From Rhizobium lusitanum (lineage in GTDB: Bacteria; Pseudomonadota; Alphaproteobacteria; Rhizobiales; Rhizobiaceae), in contig NZ_CP050308.1 in the NCBI RefSeq assembly GCF_014189535.1, positions 3,337,001 through 3,401,000 of the forward strand: a stretch of DNA of 64,000 bases, read 5' to 3'. A program made the translations under genes and the position numbers. Position 1 is the first letter of the stretch. Each line of letters begins with the position of its first letter. Of this stretch, positions 39,812 to 48,649 are shown piece after piece. The notes beneath the pieces are model-generated. The model did no database searches. It had not been told where the DNA came from and saw nothing but the letters and a program-made list of their open reading frames with translations.

Positions 39812-40900
39812 ATGAACATGACCGTTTCCCTCCGCCATCAGCACTTGGACCAGATGAAGCCCTGGACCGACAGGCAGCATCTGCTCGAATGCCTTTCGGC
39901 AACGCCGGAAGCACCCGATGTGATGACCTTCACCTTCCGCTCCGACAAGGACAACTGGTTCCGCTATCTGCCGGGCCAGTTCGTCACTCTGGAGCTGCCG
40001 GCGGCTGCGGAGCCGGTCATGCGCACCTACACGCTGTCCTCGACCCCGTCGCGGCCCCTTTCCGTCGCCATCACGGTCAAGGCGCAGAAGGACAGCATCG
40101 GCACGCGCTGGATGTTCGATAACCTGAAGCCGGGCATGCGCGTCAAGGCTTTCGGTCCTCTCGGCGACTTCAGCCATATCCGTCATCCGGGCGAAAAATA
40201 TCTCTTCGTGTCCGCCGGCTCGGGCGTCACGCCAATGATGGCGATGACGCGCTACATGTCGGATACCGCGCCGTTATCCGACATCACCTTCATCAATTGC
40301 TCGCGCAGCCCCGCCGACATCATCTTCCGCTCGGAGCTGGAATATCTTGCCCGCTTCATGCCGAACCTCGACCTCGGCTTCATTGTCGAAGGCTGTGGCC
40401 GCACCGATCTCTGGTCGGGGCTGAAGGGCCGCATCGACAAGGCGAAGATCGGGCTGTTGGCGCCTGATTTCATGGACCGCACGATCTTCTGCTGCGGCCC
40501 GGAAGTCTTCATGGATGCCGTCCGTTCCATGCTGGTGGCGCACGGCTTCGACATGACGCGCTATCATCAGGAAAGCTTCCAGCCGGCGCAGGCGGCATCG
40601 CCGCTGGCTGAAGTCAGCGATGACGCGCCGACGGAAGCAGCGACTTCGATCAGCTTCACCATGGCCGGCAAGGACGTCCCCTGCGCGCCCGGCCAGACGA
40701 TCCTGCAAGCCGCGCGCGGCGCGGGCGTGCGCATAGGTGCGGCCTGCGAGTCAGGCCTCTGCGGCACCTGCCGGGTAATGAAGCTCTCGGGTGAGGTCGA
40801 GATGAGCCACAATGGTGGTATTCTCGACGACGAGATCGAGGAGGGCTATATCCTCGCCTGCTGTTCGCGTCCGAAGACGGATGTGCAGATCGAAGCCTAA
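39812..40900 (+). CDS. gbcB: Ferredoxin-NAD(P)H reductase partner of the oxygenase, GbcB-like
   Basis: A 362-residue electron-transfer protein. An FAD-binding domain (GQFVTLELP, RTYTLSSTPS) is followed by an NAD-binding domain (KYLFVSAGSGVTPMMAM, FCCGPEVFMDAV) and a C-terminal plant-type [2Fe-2S] ferredoxin domain (GAACESGLCGTCRV, ILACCSRP). It would pass electrons from NAD(P)H to the Rieske oxygenase encoded three bases upstream. The pair forms one transcript under the B12 riboswitch. A rhizobial repeat follows the stop. Confidence 0.87.
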   Translation: MNMTVSLRHQHLDQMKPWTDRQHLLECLSATPEAPDVMTFTFRSDKDNWFRYLPGQFVTLELPAAAEPVMRTYTLSSTPSRPLSVAITVKAQKDSIGTRWMFDNLKPGMRVKAFGPLGDFSHIRHPGEKYLFVSAGSGVTPMMAMTRYMSDTAPLSDITFINCSRSPADIIFRSELEYLARFMPNLDLGFIVEGCGRTDLWSGLKGRIDKAKIGLLAPDFMDRTIFCCGPEVFMDAVRSMLVAHGFDMTRYHQESFQPAQAASPLAEVSDDAPTEAATSISFTMAGKDVPCAPGQTILQAARGAGVRIGAACESGLCGTCRVMKLSGEVEMSHNGGILDDEIEEGYILACCSRPKTDVQIEA

Positions 40901-40913
40901 AGTAATTCCAGTG

Positions 40914-40973
40914 CGTAGCGGTTGCCGTCCGGAATTGCGTAAAAAAACTGGGTAGAGCGCTGAACCGCTCTAG
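40914..40973. repeat. Dispersed rhizobial 3' repeat, copy 1
   Basis: AATTCC...GCGGTTGCCGTCC then GGAATTGCGTAAAAA, followed by the hairpin TAGAGCG-CTGAAC-CGCTCTA. The core GCGGTT..CCGTCCGGAATTG recurs with GCGTAAAAA at 57268-57328. The hairpin overlaps the GH25 stop codon. It could end transcription from both sides. Confidence 0.6.
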
Positions 40974-41971
40974 AAGTCCTGGTAGTTCAGTTCGTTGATC
41001 TCGACCGGTGTCTTTTGCTGGGTCGAGGCGGTGACGACCGGGTCGACCATCATTGACACGAGTGTCTGCAGCGGCTCGACACAGCTCGGCGCCTTGGCGA
41101 TCATGTCGGGCGCTGGCATCGGCTTGGCGGGCAGAAGATCGCCCTGCGGCCAGATCCCGGCAAGCTGCATCTTCGTCATCGGCACGACATTGACGTCGAT
41201 ATCTGTGAGCGTCCCCGGCACCCGATAAGGACAGCTCTTTTCCGAACAATTGTCGGACGAGGCGAACTGCCAGAGGGCGTATGTGTCCCAATTGCCAAGC
41301 GGGAAAGCGCCCTTCACGTCGGATTTGTATCGCGCATACCATAGCGGCAGCCGCGACAGGATCGGGTAGTCCTGGCGATGGTCGGCGATGTATTGAGCGG
41401 TATTGTGGTTGGTGTAGAGGATCGGATAGCGTCCGGTTCTTACCTTGATATGGCCGACGAAGACCTGCGCGTCGGAGAGCGACATATACCGCAAGACATC
41501 AAGGCCCTCGATATCGAGCACCATCAGCTCGTCCGGTTTCGGATCGGCATAGTCGAGAAAATGATTGGCCTGATCGACCGGATTGCCGGGACGTCCGAGA
41601 TGATAGGCGCCCCACAGCAACCCGCTCATTTTCGCCAGCATCCGCCGTGTCTGATAGAGTTCGCGGCTGACCGCATATTTGCGCCACATGGTCTTGCAGT
41701 GCGCAAACGTGTCGCCGGCATGATCGCCGGTGCAGCTGAAGCTCTCGGGTAGGCCATCGGAAGCCTTGGAGATGAAGCCGGAGATGCGTTTGTCCTGCAA
41801 GAGCTGTTCCCAATCGATGGTGTTCAGCTCGTAGGCGTCGACGATGAGGGCGTTTTGAGGATCGGTCCAGGGCTGGCTTTCACCCGCCGCAAGTCTGGAG
41901 GCCAGTCCCAGCAGTGCCAGGACCATCAGGAGACTGCAAATCAGAGGGTGAGTCTGCCGGTATCCTTTCAT
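40970..41971 (-). CDS. GH25-family lysozyme (exported muramidase)
   Basis: A 333-residue glycoside hydrolase family 25 protein. An N-terminal signal or anchor (LICSLLMVLALLGLASRLAA) precedes the TIM-barrel-like domain. Conserved acidic motifs are ALIVDAYELN near the start of the domain and DELMVLDIEGLD at the catalytic pair, with PILYTNHNTA and LWYARYKSD further on. GH25 enzymes hydrolyse peptidoglycan. The C-terminal ~70 residues extend past the domain. A CtrA box stands 24 bases before the ATG, suggesting cell-cycle control. Confidence 0.87.
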   Translation of the reverse strand: MKGYRQTHPLICSLLMVLALLGLASRLAAGESQPWTDPQNALIVDAYELNTIDWEQLLQDKRISGFISKASDGLPESFSCTGDHAGDTFAHCKTMWRKYAVSRELYQTRRMLAKMSGLLWGAYHLGRPGNPVDQANHFLDYADPKPDELMVLDIEGLDVLRYMSLSDAQVFVGHIKVRTGRYPILYTNHNTAQYIADHRQDYPILSRLPLWYARYKSDVKGAFPLGNWDTYALWQFASSDNCSEKSCPYRVPGTLTDIDVNVVPMTKMQLAGIWPQGDLLPAKPMPAPDMIAKAPSCVEPLQTLVSMMVDPVVTASTQQKTPVEINELNYQDF

Positions 41972-41994
41972 GAAATAATAGTAAGGATTGCTGG

Positions 41995-42010
41995 TTAATC
42001 TTTGGTTAAG
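41995..42010 (-). promoter_or_regulatory. CtrA binding site, TTAA-N7-TTAAC
   Basis: On the minus strand TTAACCAAAGATTAAC matches the full CtrA consensus TTAA-N7-TTAAC. It is 24 bases before the GH25 ATG, so it could overlap the start of transcription. CtrA is the master cell-cycle regulator of alphaproteobacteria. Confidence 0.65.
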
Positions 42011-42144
42011 AATGAGATCGTTATAAATTTACGATGAGGCCCGCTCAGAGCACCTTAAATTGGTACTGATTGAAGGCAAAGCTCATGCGACGCGGCGTCC
42101 ATTGGAATGATCGGACGCGGCAGGCAGTTCGTACCCTGTTTCGG

Positions 42145-42169
42145 GGAACTTTCCCCGACGCGGAGCATT
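42145..42169 (+). promoter_or_regulatory. EcfG-like promoter (GGAAC-N16-CATT)
   Basis: GGAAC and CATT are 16 bases apart, one base off the CGTT -10, and fit the looser GGAAC-N18-TT form described in Sinorhizobium. It points at the BA14K gene 42 bases downstream. A GGGGAA-CT-TTCCCC palindrome overlaps the -35. Confidence 0.4.
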
Positions 42170-42210
42170 ATCTGCTTTAGCACTAAATAAGCCAAGGAAT
42201 GGAGAAGTAA

Positions 42211-42684
42211 ATGCTTGGTTTCCGTGCGAGAATTGCGACTATCGCTCTTTCGGCCGCCGTGGCTCTGACGAGCTTCACGCCGTCCTTCGCAATACAGATG
42301 CCTGCCGCACCCGTTGCTGCGGCGGACAAGGCCGCGCCTGCCGGCATCGAGCAGGTTCAGTGGCGTCATGACGGTTATGGTGGCTATCGGGGCGGTTATT
42401 ATCGTCGCGGCTGGCACGGCGGTTATCGTGGTTATGACGGTTATCGTCGCGGCTATCGCTACCATGATGGCTATTGGTTCCCGCTAGCGGCCTTTGGCGC
42501 TGGCGCCATCATCGGTGGCGCGATCGCCAGCCAGCCGCGCTACGCCGCCCCGCCGCGGGCTGCGGGCGTCAATCCGCGCCATGTCGATTGGTGCTATGCG
42601 CGCTATCGGTCCTACCGGTCTTACGACAACACGTTCCAGCCCAATAACGGCCCGCGCCGACAGTGCTACTCGCCTTACTTCTGA
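42211..42684 (+). CDS. BA14K-family secreted protein
   Basis: A 157-residue exported protein. The signal peptide ends near TPSFA-IQ. The central part is rich in Gly, Tyr and Arg ([15 protein letters not shown]). A hydrophobic segment ([17 protein letters not shown]) follows. The conserved BA14K C-terminus has [16 protein letters not shown] and RRQCYSPYF with the Cys pair. BA14K of Brucella is an immunoreactive, lectin-like surface protein. GGAG precedes the ATG. A perfect terminator follows. Confidence 0.88.
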   Translation: MLGFRARIATIALSAAVALTSFTPSFAIQMPAAPVAAADKAAPAGIEQVQWRHDGYGGYRGGYYRRGWHGGYRGYDGYRRGYRYHDGYWFPLAAFGAGAIIGGAIASQPRYAAPPRAAGVNPRHVDWCYARYRSYRSYDNTFQPNNGPRRQCYSPYF

Positions 42685-42706
42685 GCAGGATAAGGTGCAT
42701 CAAAGC

Positions 42707-42738
42707 AAACCGCCCGGCTATCGCCGGGCGGTTTTTTT
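42707..42738 (+). terminator. Rho-independent terminator of the BA14K gene
   Basis: A perfect 12-pair stem AAACCGCCCGGC / GCCGGGCGGTTT with loop TATC, followed by TTTT. It lies 23 bases after the stop. Confidence 0.95.
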
Positions 42739-42754
42739 GTTGGTGGATGTCCTG

Positions 42755-43804
42755 TCAGAGAATGTTTACCCGCTTCAGCAGCCACCAGGCGAGCAGCATG
42801 GAAGCGACGATCAGGGCTACGGCATATTCCGTGCCGGCGCCGCCACCTGAAAACGGCAGGCTCGAGGTGTTCATGCCGAAAAAGCCGGTCACCAGCGTCG
42901 GCGGCAACAGGAGAGCCGTCATGATCGACAGGATATAGAGATGGCGGTTGATCTCGGAGGCTAGCTTCGAGTCGATCTCTTCGTGCAGCAGACGCGCGCG
43001 CTCCTGAAGCGCATAGACGTCATGATCGACTGATTCCAGCCGGCCGGTCAGCCGGCCCGCGACATCCTCGAAGCCAAGCGGCATCTCCTCGTCATCGGCC
43101 GCCGCCGCCCGCCGCATCAGCGTCAGCACCGTGCGCAGATGCCGATGCAGGCGCACGATTGTTCGGCGCACCGGCGCCAGTCGCCGCCGCTCGTCGCGCG
43201 GCGCGTTGTCATAGACGAAATCCTCGATAAGGTTCAGTTCCTCGGTAATCTCGATGACCAGCGAGATCAGCGTGCGTTGGAACTCGACGACCAGCAGTTC
43301 GAACAGGTCAAGCGGGCTTTCGAATTTCGCCGCGTTCTTTTCCACAGCCATGCGGACGCGCTCGACACTACGCAGCGGCTGTAGCCGGGTGGTGATGAGC
43401 ATGCGGTCGGTAAGCACGAAATGCAGCCAGCCGATATTGCTGGTCTCCTGGTCGAATTCGCGCTGGAAATCGACCAGCGTCCCGAACAACATCTGCTCGT
43501 CGACGGTGATCGTCGCATGAGTCTCATGCGTGATCAGCGCCGTGCGTACGGATTCATCCAGCCCTGGGATATCTTCCAGGAATGCGGCGACACGGGCGTC
43601 GACAAGGTTCAGGTGCAGCCAGACGAAGCCATCACCATCGAACAATCCCGCGCGCTGCGTGTCATCGGACAGCCGTTCGGCGTTGCCCGCGCCGGGGCGG
43701 AAGCGATAAGCCCAGACAAAACCCGGGATCCTGTTGGTTGTGGTGATCGTATTCATGGCCGGATTGTTCGCATCATCAAGGGAGTAGCCATAGTCATTGT
43801 TCAT
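42755..43804 (-). CDS. CorA/ZntB-family divalent cation transporter
   Basis: A 349-residue 2-TM-GxN transporter. A large cytoplasmic N-terminal domain of long helices is followed by two membrane helices at the C-terminus (LYILSIMTALLLPPTLVTG and YAVALIVASMLLAWWLL) with the signature GFFGMN between them. CorA members take up Mg or Co and ZntB moves Zn; the ion cannot be decided. A second ATG 48 bases into the gene is an alternative start. Confidence 0.87.
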   Translation of the reverse strand: MNNDYGYSLDDANNPAMNTITTTNRIPGFVWAYRFRPGAGNAERLSDDTQRAGLFDGDGFVWLHLNLVDARVAAFLEDIPGLDESVRTALITHETHATITVDEQMLFGTLVDFQREFDQETSNIGWLHFVLTDRMLITTRLQPLRSVERVRMAVEKNAAKFESPLDLFELLVVEFQRTLISLVIEITEELNLIEDFVYDNAPRDERRRLAPVRRTIVRLHRHLRTVLTLMRRAAAADDEEMPLGFEDVAGRLTGRLESVDHDVYALQERARLLHEEIDSKLASEINRHLYILSIMTALLLPPTLVTGFFGMNTSSLPFSGGGAGTEYAVALIVASMLLAWWLLKRVNIL

Positions 43805-44070
43805 GACGGTTGTTTATGCAAGTGCCGGCGGAGAGGGGACAATCGTGCAGAATGGCGGAAACGTCCCCGATACGGTGATGGCTATCGAATTTCTGGAAAT
43901 TCTTTCCGTCGATGGCGGCTAGAGATATCAGCCCGAGCATGTCGCAATTTTGACGCAGCATTGCTTTCCTAAAATTGACGCTTACGTAAAAATCAATTAG
44001 CTATAGACAACAAGCGACCGATGATCTGGGTGAGGTAGACTGTCGGCATCATCACTGCGGAGGAGATATC

Positions 44071-45849
44071 ATGTACAAGGCGCCTGTCGAAGAAATCGCG
44101 TTCACGCTGAAGCATGTCACCGGCATGGGGCAGGCGATGGAGGAGGGGCGTCTCGGCGACCTGAGCGGCGATGTCCTCGATGCCATCCTGACCGAGGCCG
44201 GCCGTTTCGCCGGCGACGAGATGGAACCGCTGGCCGAGATCGGTGACCGTCAGGGCGCCAAGCTTGTTGATGGCAAGGTGGTGTTGCCCGATGGCTGGGA
44301 GAAGCTCTATCGCGACTGGATCGCCGGCGGCTGGAACGGCCTGACCGCCCCGGAAGAGTTTGGCGGGCAGGGCCTGCCGCACATGCTGAACGTCGCGACG
44401 CTGGAAATGTGGAATTCCGCCTCCATGGCTTTCGGTCTCGCGCCGACGCTGACCATGGGCGCCGTCGAGGCGCTTGTCGCCCACGGCAGCGAGGACCTCA
44501 AGAGAAAATACCTTGCGAAACTGGTGACCGGCGAATGGGCCGGCACGATGAACCTGACCGAGCCGCATGCGGGCTCCGATGTCGGTGCCCTGCGCACTCG
44601 CGCCGATCGCCACAACGATGGCACCCATCGCCTCTTCGGCCAGAAGATCTTCATCACCTGGGGCGACCACGAGGCAGCCGAGAACATCATCCATTTCGTA
44701 CTCGCCCGCCTGCCGGATGCGCCTGCCGGCACGCGCGGCATTTCGCTGTTCCTGGTGCCGAAGTTCCTGGTCAATGATGATGGTTCGCTCGGCGCCCGCA
44801 ACGACTATTTCGCCCATTCGCTGGAACATAAGCTCGGCATCCATGGCTCGCCGACCTGCACGATGATCTATGGTGACGGCAAATACGGGGATGAGAGAGG
44901 CGCGGTTGCCTGGCTCGTCGGCGAGGAGAACAAGGGTCTCGCCTGCATGTTCACGATGATGAACAATGCCCGCCTTGCCGTCGGCATCCAGGGCGTGGCG
45001 ATTGCCGAAGCCGCGACACAGAAGGCCATCGCTTACGCAAAAGAGCGTACGCAGGGCAGGGCGCCGGGCACGGCAGCTTTCGGAATGAGCCCGATCATCG
45101 AGCATCCCGACATCGCCCGTATGCTTTTGACCATGAAGGCGCTGACGCAAGGCTCGCGTGCCATCTGCTATGCCTGCGCCGAGGCGATCGACATGTCGCA
45201 CCGCGATGCCGGCAAGGCGCGCTATTGGCAGGAGCGTGCCGCCCTGCTGACGCCGATCGCCAAATCCTTCTCCACCGACGCCGGCGTCGATGTTGCCTCG
45301 CTCGGCATCCAGGTGCATGGCGGTATGGGCTTCATCGAGGAGACGGGTGCTGCGCGCCTGCTGCGTGACGCCCGCATCGCGCCGATCTATGAAGGCACCA
45401 ACGGCATCCAGGCAATCGACCTCGTCACGCGCAAGCTGACTATCAGTAACGGCGACCAGGTGCGTGGCTTCATCACCGAATTGCGCGGGATTGCCGATGC
45501 CGTCGCCAAATCCAATCTCGACGGTTTCGGTGAGACGGCTGACCGGCTGAATGCCGCCATCGCCGATCTCGAAACGGCAAGCGAATGGCTGTTGGCGCAG
45601 CAAGCGGAGGGACATGTGGCCGAGGCATTGGCTGGGGCAACGCCTTATCAGCGGCTCTTCGGCCTCGTCTTGACCGGCTGCTATCTCGCCAAGGGCGGCC
45701 TGGTGGACATTGCGGACGGTGAAGGCGAAAAGCGCATCGCGCTCTGCCGCTTCGCTGCCGAAAACATGCTGGCCGAAACCGCAGCACTCACCGATCGCGT
45801 CGTTACCGGCGCTTCCAGCCTTGAAGCTGCACGCATCGCTCTTGCTTGA
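44071..45849 (+). CDS. Acyl-CoA dehydrogenase (DmdC-like long form)
   Basis: A 592-residue acyl-CoA dehydrogenase of the longer class that includes 3-methylmercaptopropionyl-CoA dehydrogenase. The FAD-binding stretch is GTMNLTEPHAGSDVGALRT; the C-terminal region has GVDVASLGIQVHGGMGF and the catalytic Glu segment APIYEGTNGIQAIDL. An extra C-terminal helical domain extends it past standard 380-residue forms. It is followed 11 bases later by an enoyl-CoA hydratase, forming a fatty-acid-oxidation-type pair. GGAGGAGAT precedes the ATG. Confidence 0.9.
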   Translation: MYKAPVEEIAFTLKHVTGMGQAMEEGRLGDLSGDVLDAILTEAGRFAGDEMEPLAEIGDRQGAKLVDGKVVLPDGWEKLYRDWIAGGWNGLTAPEEFGGQGLPHMLNVATLEMWNSASMAFGLAPTLTMGAVEALVAHGSEDLKRKYLAKLVTGEWAGTMNLTEPHAGSDVGALRTRADRHNDGTHRLFGQKIFITWGDHEAAENIIHFVLARLPDAPAGTRGISLFLVPKFLVNDDGSLGARNDYFAHSLEHKLGIHGSPTCTMIYGDGKYGDERGAVAWLVGEENKGLACMFTMMNNARLAVGIQGVAIAEAATQKAIAYAKERTQGRAPGTAAFGMSPIIEHPDIARMLLTMKALTQGSRAICYACAEAIDMSHRDAGKARYWQERAALLTPIAKSFSTDAGVDVASLGIQVHGGMGFIEETGAARLLRDARIAPIYEGTNGIQAIDLVTRKLTISNGDQVRGFITELRGIADAVAKSNLDGFGETADRLNAAIADLETASEWLLAQQAEGHVAEALAGATPYQRLFGLVLTGCYLAKGGLVDIADGEGEKRIALCRFAAENMLAETAALTDRVVTGASSLEAARIALA

Positions 45850-45860
45850 GGATAGACACT

Positions 45861-46613
45861 TTGACTGAACACATCTTGATCCAGCGTCCCGAGACCGCAC
45901 CGCATGTGCAGGTCATCCGCTTCAATCGGCCGGAAAAGAAAAACGCCATCACCCGCGTCATGTATCAGACGATGACGGATGCGCTGCGGGCGGCGGATGA
46001 GGATCCGGATATCCGCGTCACCGTTTTTCTCGGCACCGAAGGTTGTTTCTCCGCCGGCAACGACATGGCCGATTTCCTGGCCTTCGCCATGGGCGGCAGC
46101 ATGGGCCGCGAAGTGCTGGATTTCCTCGGCGCGCTCGCCACGGCGAAAAAGCCCATTGTCTCGGGCGTGGACGGCCTGGCGATCGGCATCGGCACCACCA
46201 TCCACCTTCATTGCGACCTGACCGTCGCCTCCGACCGCAGCCTGTTCAAGACACCCTTCGTCGATCTCGCCCTCGTGCCGGAAGCCGCCTCCAGCCTGCT
46301 CGCGCCCCGCGTAATGGGCCACCAGCGCGCCTTCGCCCTGCTGGCGCTGGGCGAAGGCTTTTCCGCTGCTGATGCAAAGGATGCAGGCCTGATCTCGAAG
46401 GTGACCACGGCGGAGGTGCTGGAAGCCGAAACCCTGTCGCTCGCCACCAGGCTCGCCGCCAAGCCACCCGAGGCGCTGCGGATCGCCCGCGACCTGATCA
46501 AAGGTTCGACAGCAGATGTTCTCGCCCGCATTGACGAGGAGGCGACGCTCTTTGCGGCGCAGCTAAAGAGCGCGGAAGCCAGGGCGGCGTTTGAGGCGTT
46601 TATGAAGCGGTGA
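45861..46613 (+). CDS. Enoyl-CoA hydratase/isomerase-family protein
   Basis: A 250-residue crotonase-fold enzyme. The oxyanion-hole segment is CFSAGNDMADF and the second is VSGVDGLAIGIGTTIH; a Glu at VPEAASSLLAPR fits the isomerase/hydratase pattern. The start is a TTG nine bases after GAGG; a second in-frame TTG overlaps the preceding stop. It probably works on the product of the neighbouring dehydrogenase. Confidence 0.88.
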   Translation: MTEHILIQRPETAPHVQVIRFNRPEKKNAITRVMYQTMTDALRAADEDPDIRVTVFLGTEGCFSAGNDMADFLAFAMGGSMGREVLDFLGALATAKKPIVSGVDGLAIGIGTTIHLHCDLTVASDRSLFKTPFVDLALVPEAASSLLAPRVMGHQRAFALLALGEGFSAADAKDAGLISKVTTAEVLEAETLSLATRLAAKPPEALRIARDLIKGSTADVLARIDEEATLFAAQLKSAEARAAFEAFMKR

Positions 46614-46621
46614 GGACGATT

Positions 46622-46817
46622 GTCCCACCCGCCCTCGTGGTTCGAGACGGCCCTGTGGGCCTCCTCACCATGAGGGCTAGTCTCTGTGATGGTCGGTGAC
46701 TACATGTTCACCCCATCCCTATTCGAGATCCGCCCTAGCCTTCATTCCGGGGTTCACTCCACCCTCATGGTGAGGAGCGGAGCCTGTAGGGCGTAGCCTC
46801 GAACCACGAGGGTTGGC
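46622..46817. repeat. Palindromic repeat, left copy flanking the GIY-YIG gene
   Basis: The left arm CCGCCCTCGTGGTTCGAG... to CTCCTCACCATGAGGG and the right arm CCCTCATGGTGAGGAG... to CCTCGAACCACGAGGG are inverted copies of about 52 bases, with roughly 80 unique bases between. A second copy in the same orientation stands on the other side of the nuclease gene. Confidence 0.85.
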
Positions 46818-46830
46818 CCCTAAATCCCGG

Positions 46831-47124
46831 TTATTTTCTCGTAGACCCACGCCGCGACAATGCCGGCAGGGCTTCATAATCCAGCGCGATCAACGCCTCT
46901 TTCTTCCGGCGTGACCAACCCTTGATCTGTCGTTCGCGGGCGATGGCATCGATGATGCGGTCATAGACTTCGTGAAACATCAATTCGACCGGCCGGCGCT
47001 TGGAGGTATAGCCGTCATAGATGCCTGCATTGTGTTCCCAGACCCGGGCTTCGATCTCTTGCTTGGTGAGGCCGGTGTAATAGGAGCCATCGCTGCAACG
47101 CAGGATGTAAACAATGACTTCCAT
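46831..47124 (-). CDS. GIY-YIG nuclease-domain protein
   Basis: A 97-residue single-domain GIY-YIG protein of the UPF0213/YhbQ type. The motif appears as VYILRCSDGSYYTGLT, with Arg in EARVWEHNAG and the later Glu in FHEVYDRIIDAIARERQIKGW. Such proteins are predicted structure-specific nucleases; rhizobia carry several. Its promoter and 3' end abut two copies of a palindromic repeat. No other gene shares its transcript. Confidence 0.88.
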   Translation of the reverse strand: MEVIVYILRCSDGSYYTGLTKQEIEARVWEHNAGIYDGYTSKRRPVELMFHEVYDRIIDAIARERQIKGWSRRKKEALIALDYEALPALSRRGSTRK

Positions 47125-47198
47125 GGTAGAGTTCTCGATCTGACGATGAGTGATTTTCTACCATTGGGTGTGCTTAGTGAGCAATTCTTTTCCCACAC

Positions 47199-47377
47199 CC
47201 GCCCTCGTGGTTCGAGACGGCCCTGCGGGCCTCCTCACCATGAGGGCTAACCGTTGCGCTATTCGTTCGATTGTGGGGCCATGATGATAGTGCGGTTCTC
47301 TCTCCGCCCTCATGGCGAGGCGCGAAGCGCCCTGAGCCTATCGAAGGGGGCGTAGCCTCGAACCACGAGGGTCGGCC
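47199..47377. repeat. Palindromic repeat, right copy flanking the GIY-YIG gene
   Basis: The same two arms as the copy at 46622-46817: CCGCCCTCGTGGTTCGAGACGG and, inverted, CCTCGAACCACGAGGG, again in the same orientation. The right arm carries an extra GGCGCGAAGCGCC hairpin. It ends 21 bases before the stop of the next gene. Confidence 0.85.
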
Positions 47378-47398
47378 ACGAAACCGACAAGGAAAGAA

Positions 47399-48649
47399 TT
47401 ACTTCTCCAGCGCGACTACCACTTCGACATGCGAGGTCCAGAGAAACTGGTCGATCGGGGTCACCCTCGTGATCCGGTAGCCGGCCTCCGTCAGGATGGC
47501 GAGGTCGCGCGCCAGTGTCAGCGGATTGCAGGAGACGGCGACGATCTTTTTGACGACCGAGCGGGCCAGTTCCTTGGTCTGGAATTCCGCACCGGCGCGC
47601 GGTGGGTCGAAGATGACGGCGTCGTAGTTCTTCAGCTCCTGCGCCATCAGCGGTCGGCGGAAGAGGTCGCGGCGTTCGATCGAGACCGGCTTCAGCCCTT
47701 GCGTGTTGCGGGCGGCGTGGTCGAGGGCTGCCAAGGCCTTGTCCTCGCTTTCGACGGCGTGGACGCGGCCGATGCGCGCCAGGCGTAGCGAGAAGGTGCC
47801 GCTGCCGGCGAAGAGATCGGCGATACGCTTCGCCTTGCCGATATGCGCGGCGACCAGCTCGACCATCGCCTCTTCTGCGGCCTTCGTCGCCTGGGTGAAG
47901 GCGCCCGACGGCGGTGAGATCTGCACGCCGCTGAAATCGATTATCGGCTTCGTCGTCTCTACCAGGACTTCGCCATTCAGCGAAACACGGCCAACGCCGC
48001 GAAGGGCAAGTACGGTTTCGATGGCGCTGCGCCGGTGCTTGTCGGAAAGGCCCTTGATGCCGTCGACGGCAAGGTCGAGGCCGGTGCGCGTTTCGAGCAC
48101 GGAGATGCGAAATGATTCCGCATTGATGGCAAGCGCTGCGCCAACCGCCCGGATCGCCGGTAGCTGGGCCATGATGCCGGGCGACGCGATGGGACATTCC
48201 TCGATGGCGACGATGTGGTGGCTTTCGGCCTGATTGAAGCCGATCAGCATGTCCTTCTCGGTCTTGCGCGCGGCAAAGACGACACGTCGGCGCTCGCCGG
48301 GGCGGGCGGAGATGAGCTCATCGACCTCAGGCGTCAACCCTTTGGAGCGCAGTGCGTCGATCACCAGCTGGCGCTTGAAGGCGCGGTAGGGTGCATCGGC
48401 ATAGTGCTGCAGCGTGCAGCCGCCGCAGGTGCCGTTGACTCCATCCGGGCCGAAGTGCCGACAGTGCGGCTCTTGCCGATCGGGCGAGGCCGATGCAATC
48501 GACATCAGCGTGCCTTCGCTCTTTACTCGGGCAATGGCGACTGTCTCGCCGGGCAGCGCGAAGGGCACGTAGATCGGGCCGTCCGCGCCTTGCGCAATGC
48601 CGTCGCCCTGGGCGCCGAGCTTCTGGATGGTGACGGTTTCGGTGCTCAT
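47399..48649 (-). CDS. TrmA/RlmD-family 5-methyluridine RNA methyltransferase
   Basis: A 416-residue m5U RNA methyltransferase. An N-terminal TRAM-like domain is followed by Cys residues (CRHFGPDGVNGTCGGC) that bind an Fe-S cluster. The SAM domain has DLFAGSGTFSL, the motif FDPPRAGAE, and the catalytic Cys in VAVSCNPLTLARD. The target (23S rRNA or tRNA) is not decided by sequence. Its ATG overlaps the tlyA stop by four bases, so the two are translationally coupled. Confidence 0.92.
   Translation of the reverse strand: MSTETVTIQKLGAQGDGIAQGADGPIYVPFALPGETVAIARVKSEGTLMSIASASPDRQEPHCRHFGPDGVNGTCGGCTLQHYADAPYRAFKRQLVIDALRSKGLTPEVDELISARPGERRRVVFAARKTEKDMLIGFNQAESHHIVAIEECPIASPGIMAQLPAIRAVGAALAINAESFRISVLETRTGLDLAVDGIKGLSDKHRRSAIETVLALRGVGRVSLNGEVLVETTKPIIDFSGVQISPPSGAFTQATKAAEEAMVELVAAHIGKAKRIADLFAGSGTFSLRLARIGRVHAVESEDKALAALDHAARNTQGLKPVSIERRDLFRRPLMAQELKNYDAVIFDPPRAGAEFQTKELARSVVKKIVAVSCNPLTLARDLAILTEAGYRITRVTPIDQFLWTSHVEVVVALEK

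Noticed and set aside
38537..40186. 549-residue open frame antisense to gbcA/gbcB
   Set aside because: The sense proteins carry Rieske and ferredoxin motifs; the antisense frame has none.
43993..45900. 635-residue open frame on the minus strand
   Set aside because: Antisense to the acyl-CoA dehydrogenase gene, whose motifs are intact; a GC-rich shadow frame.
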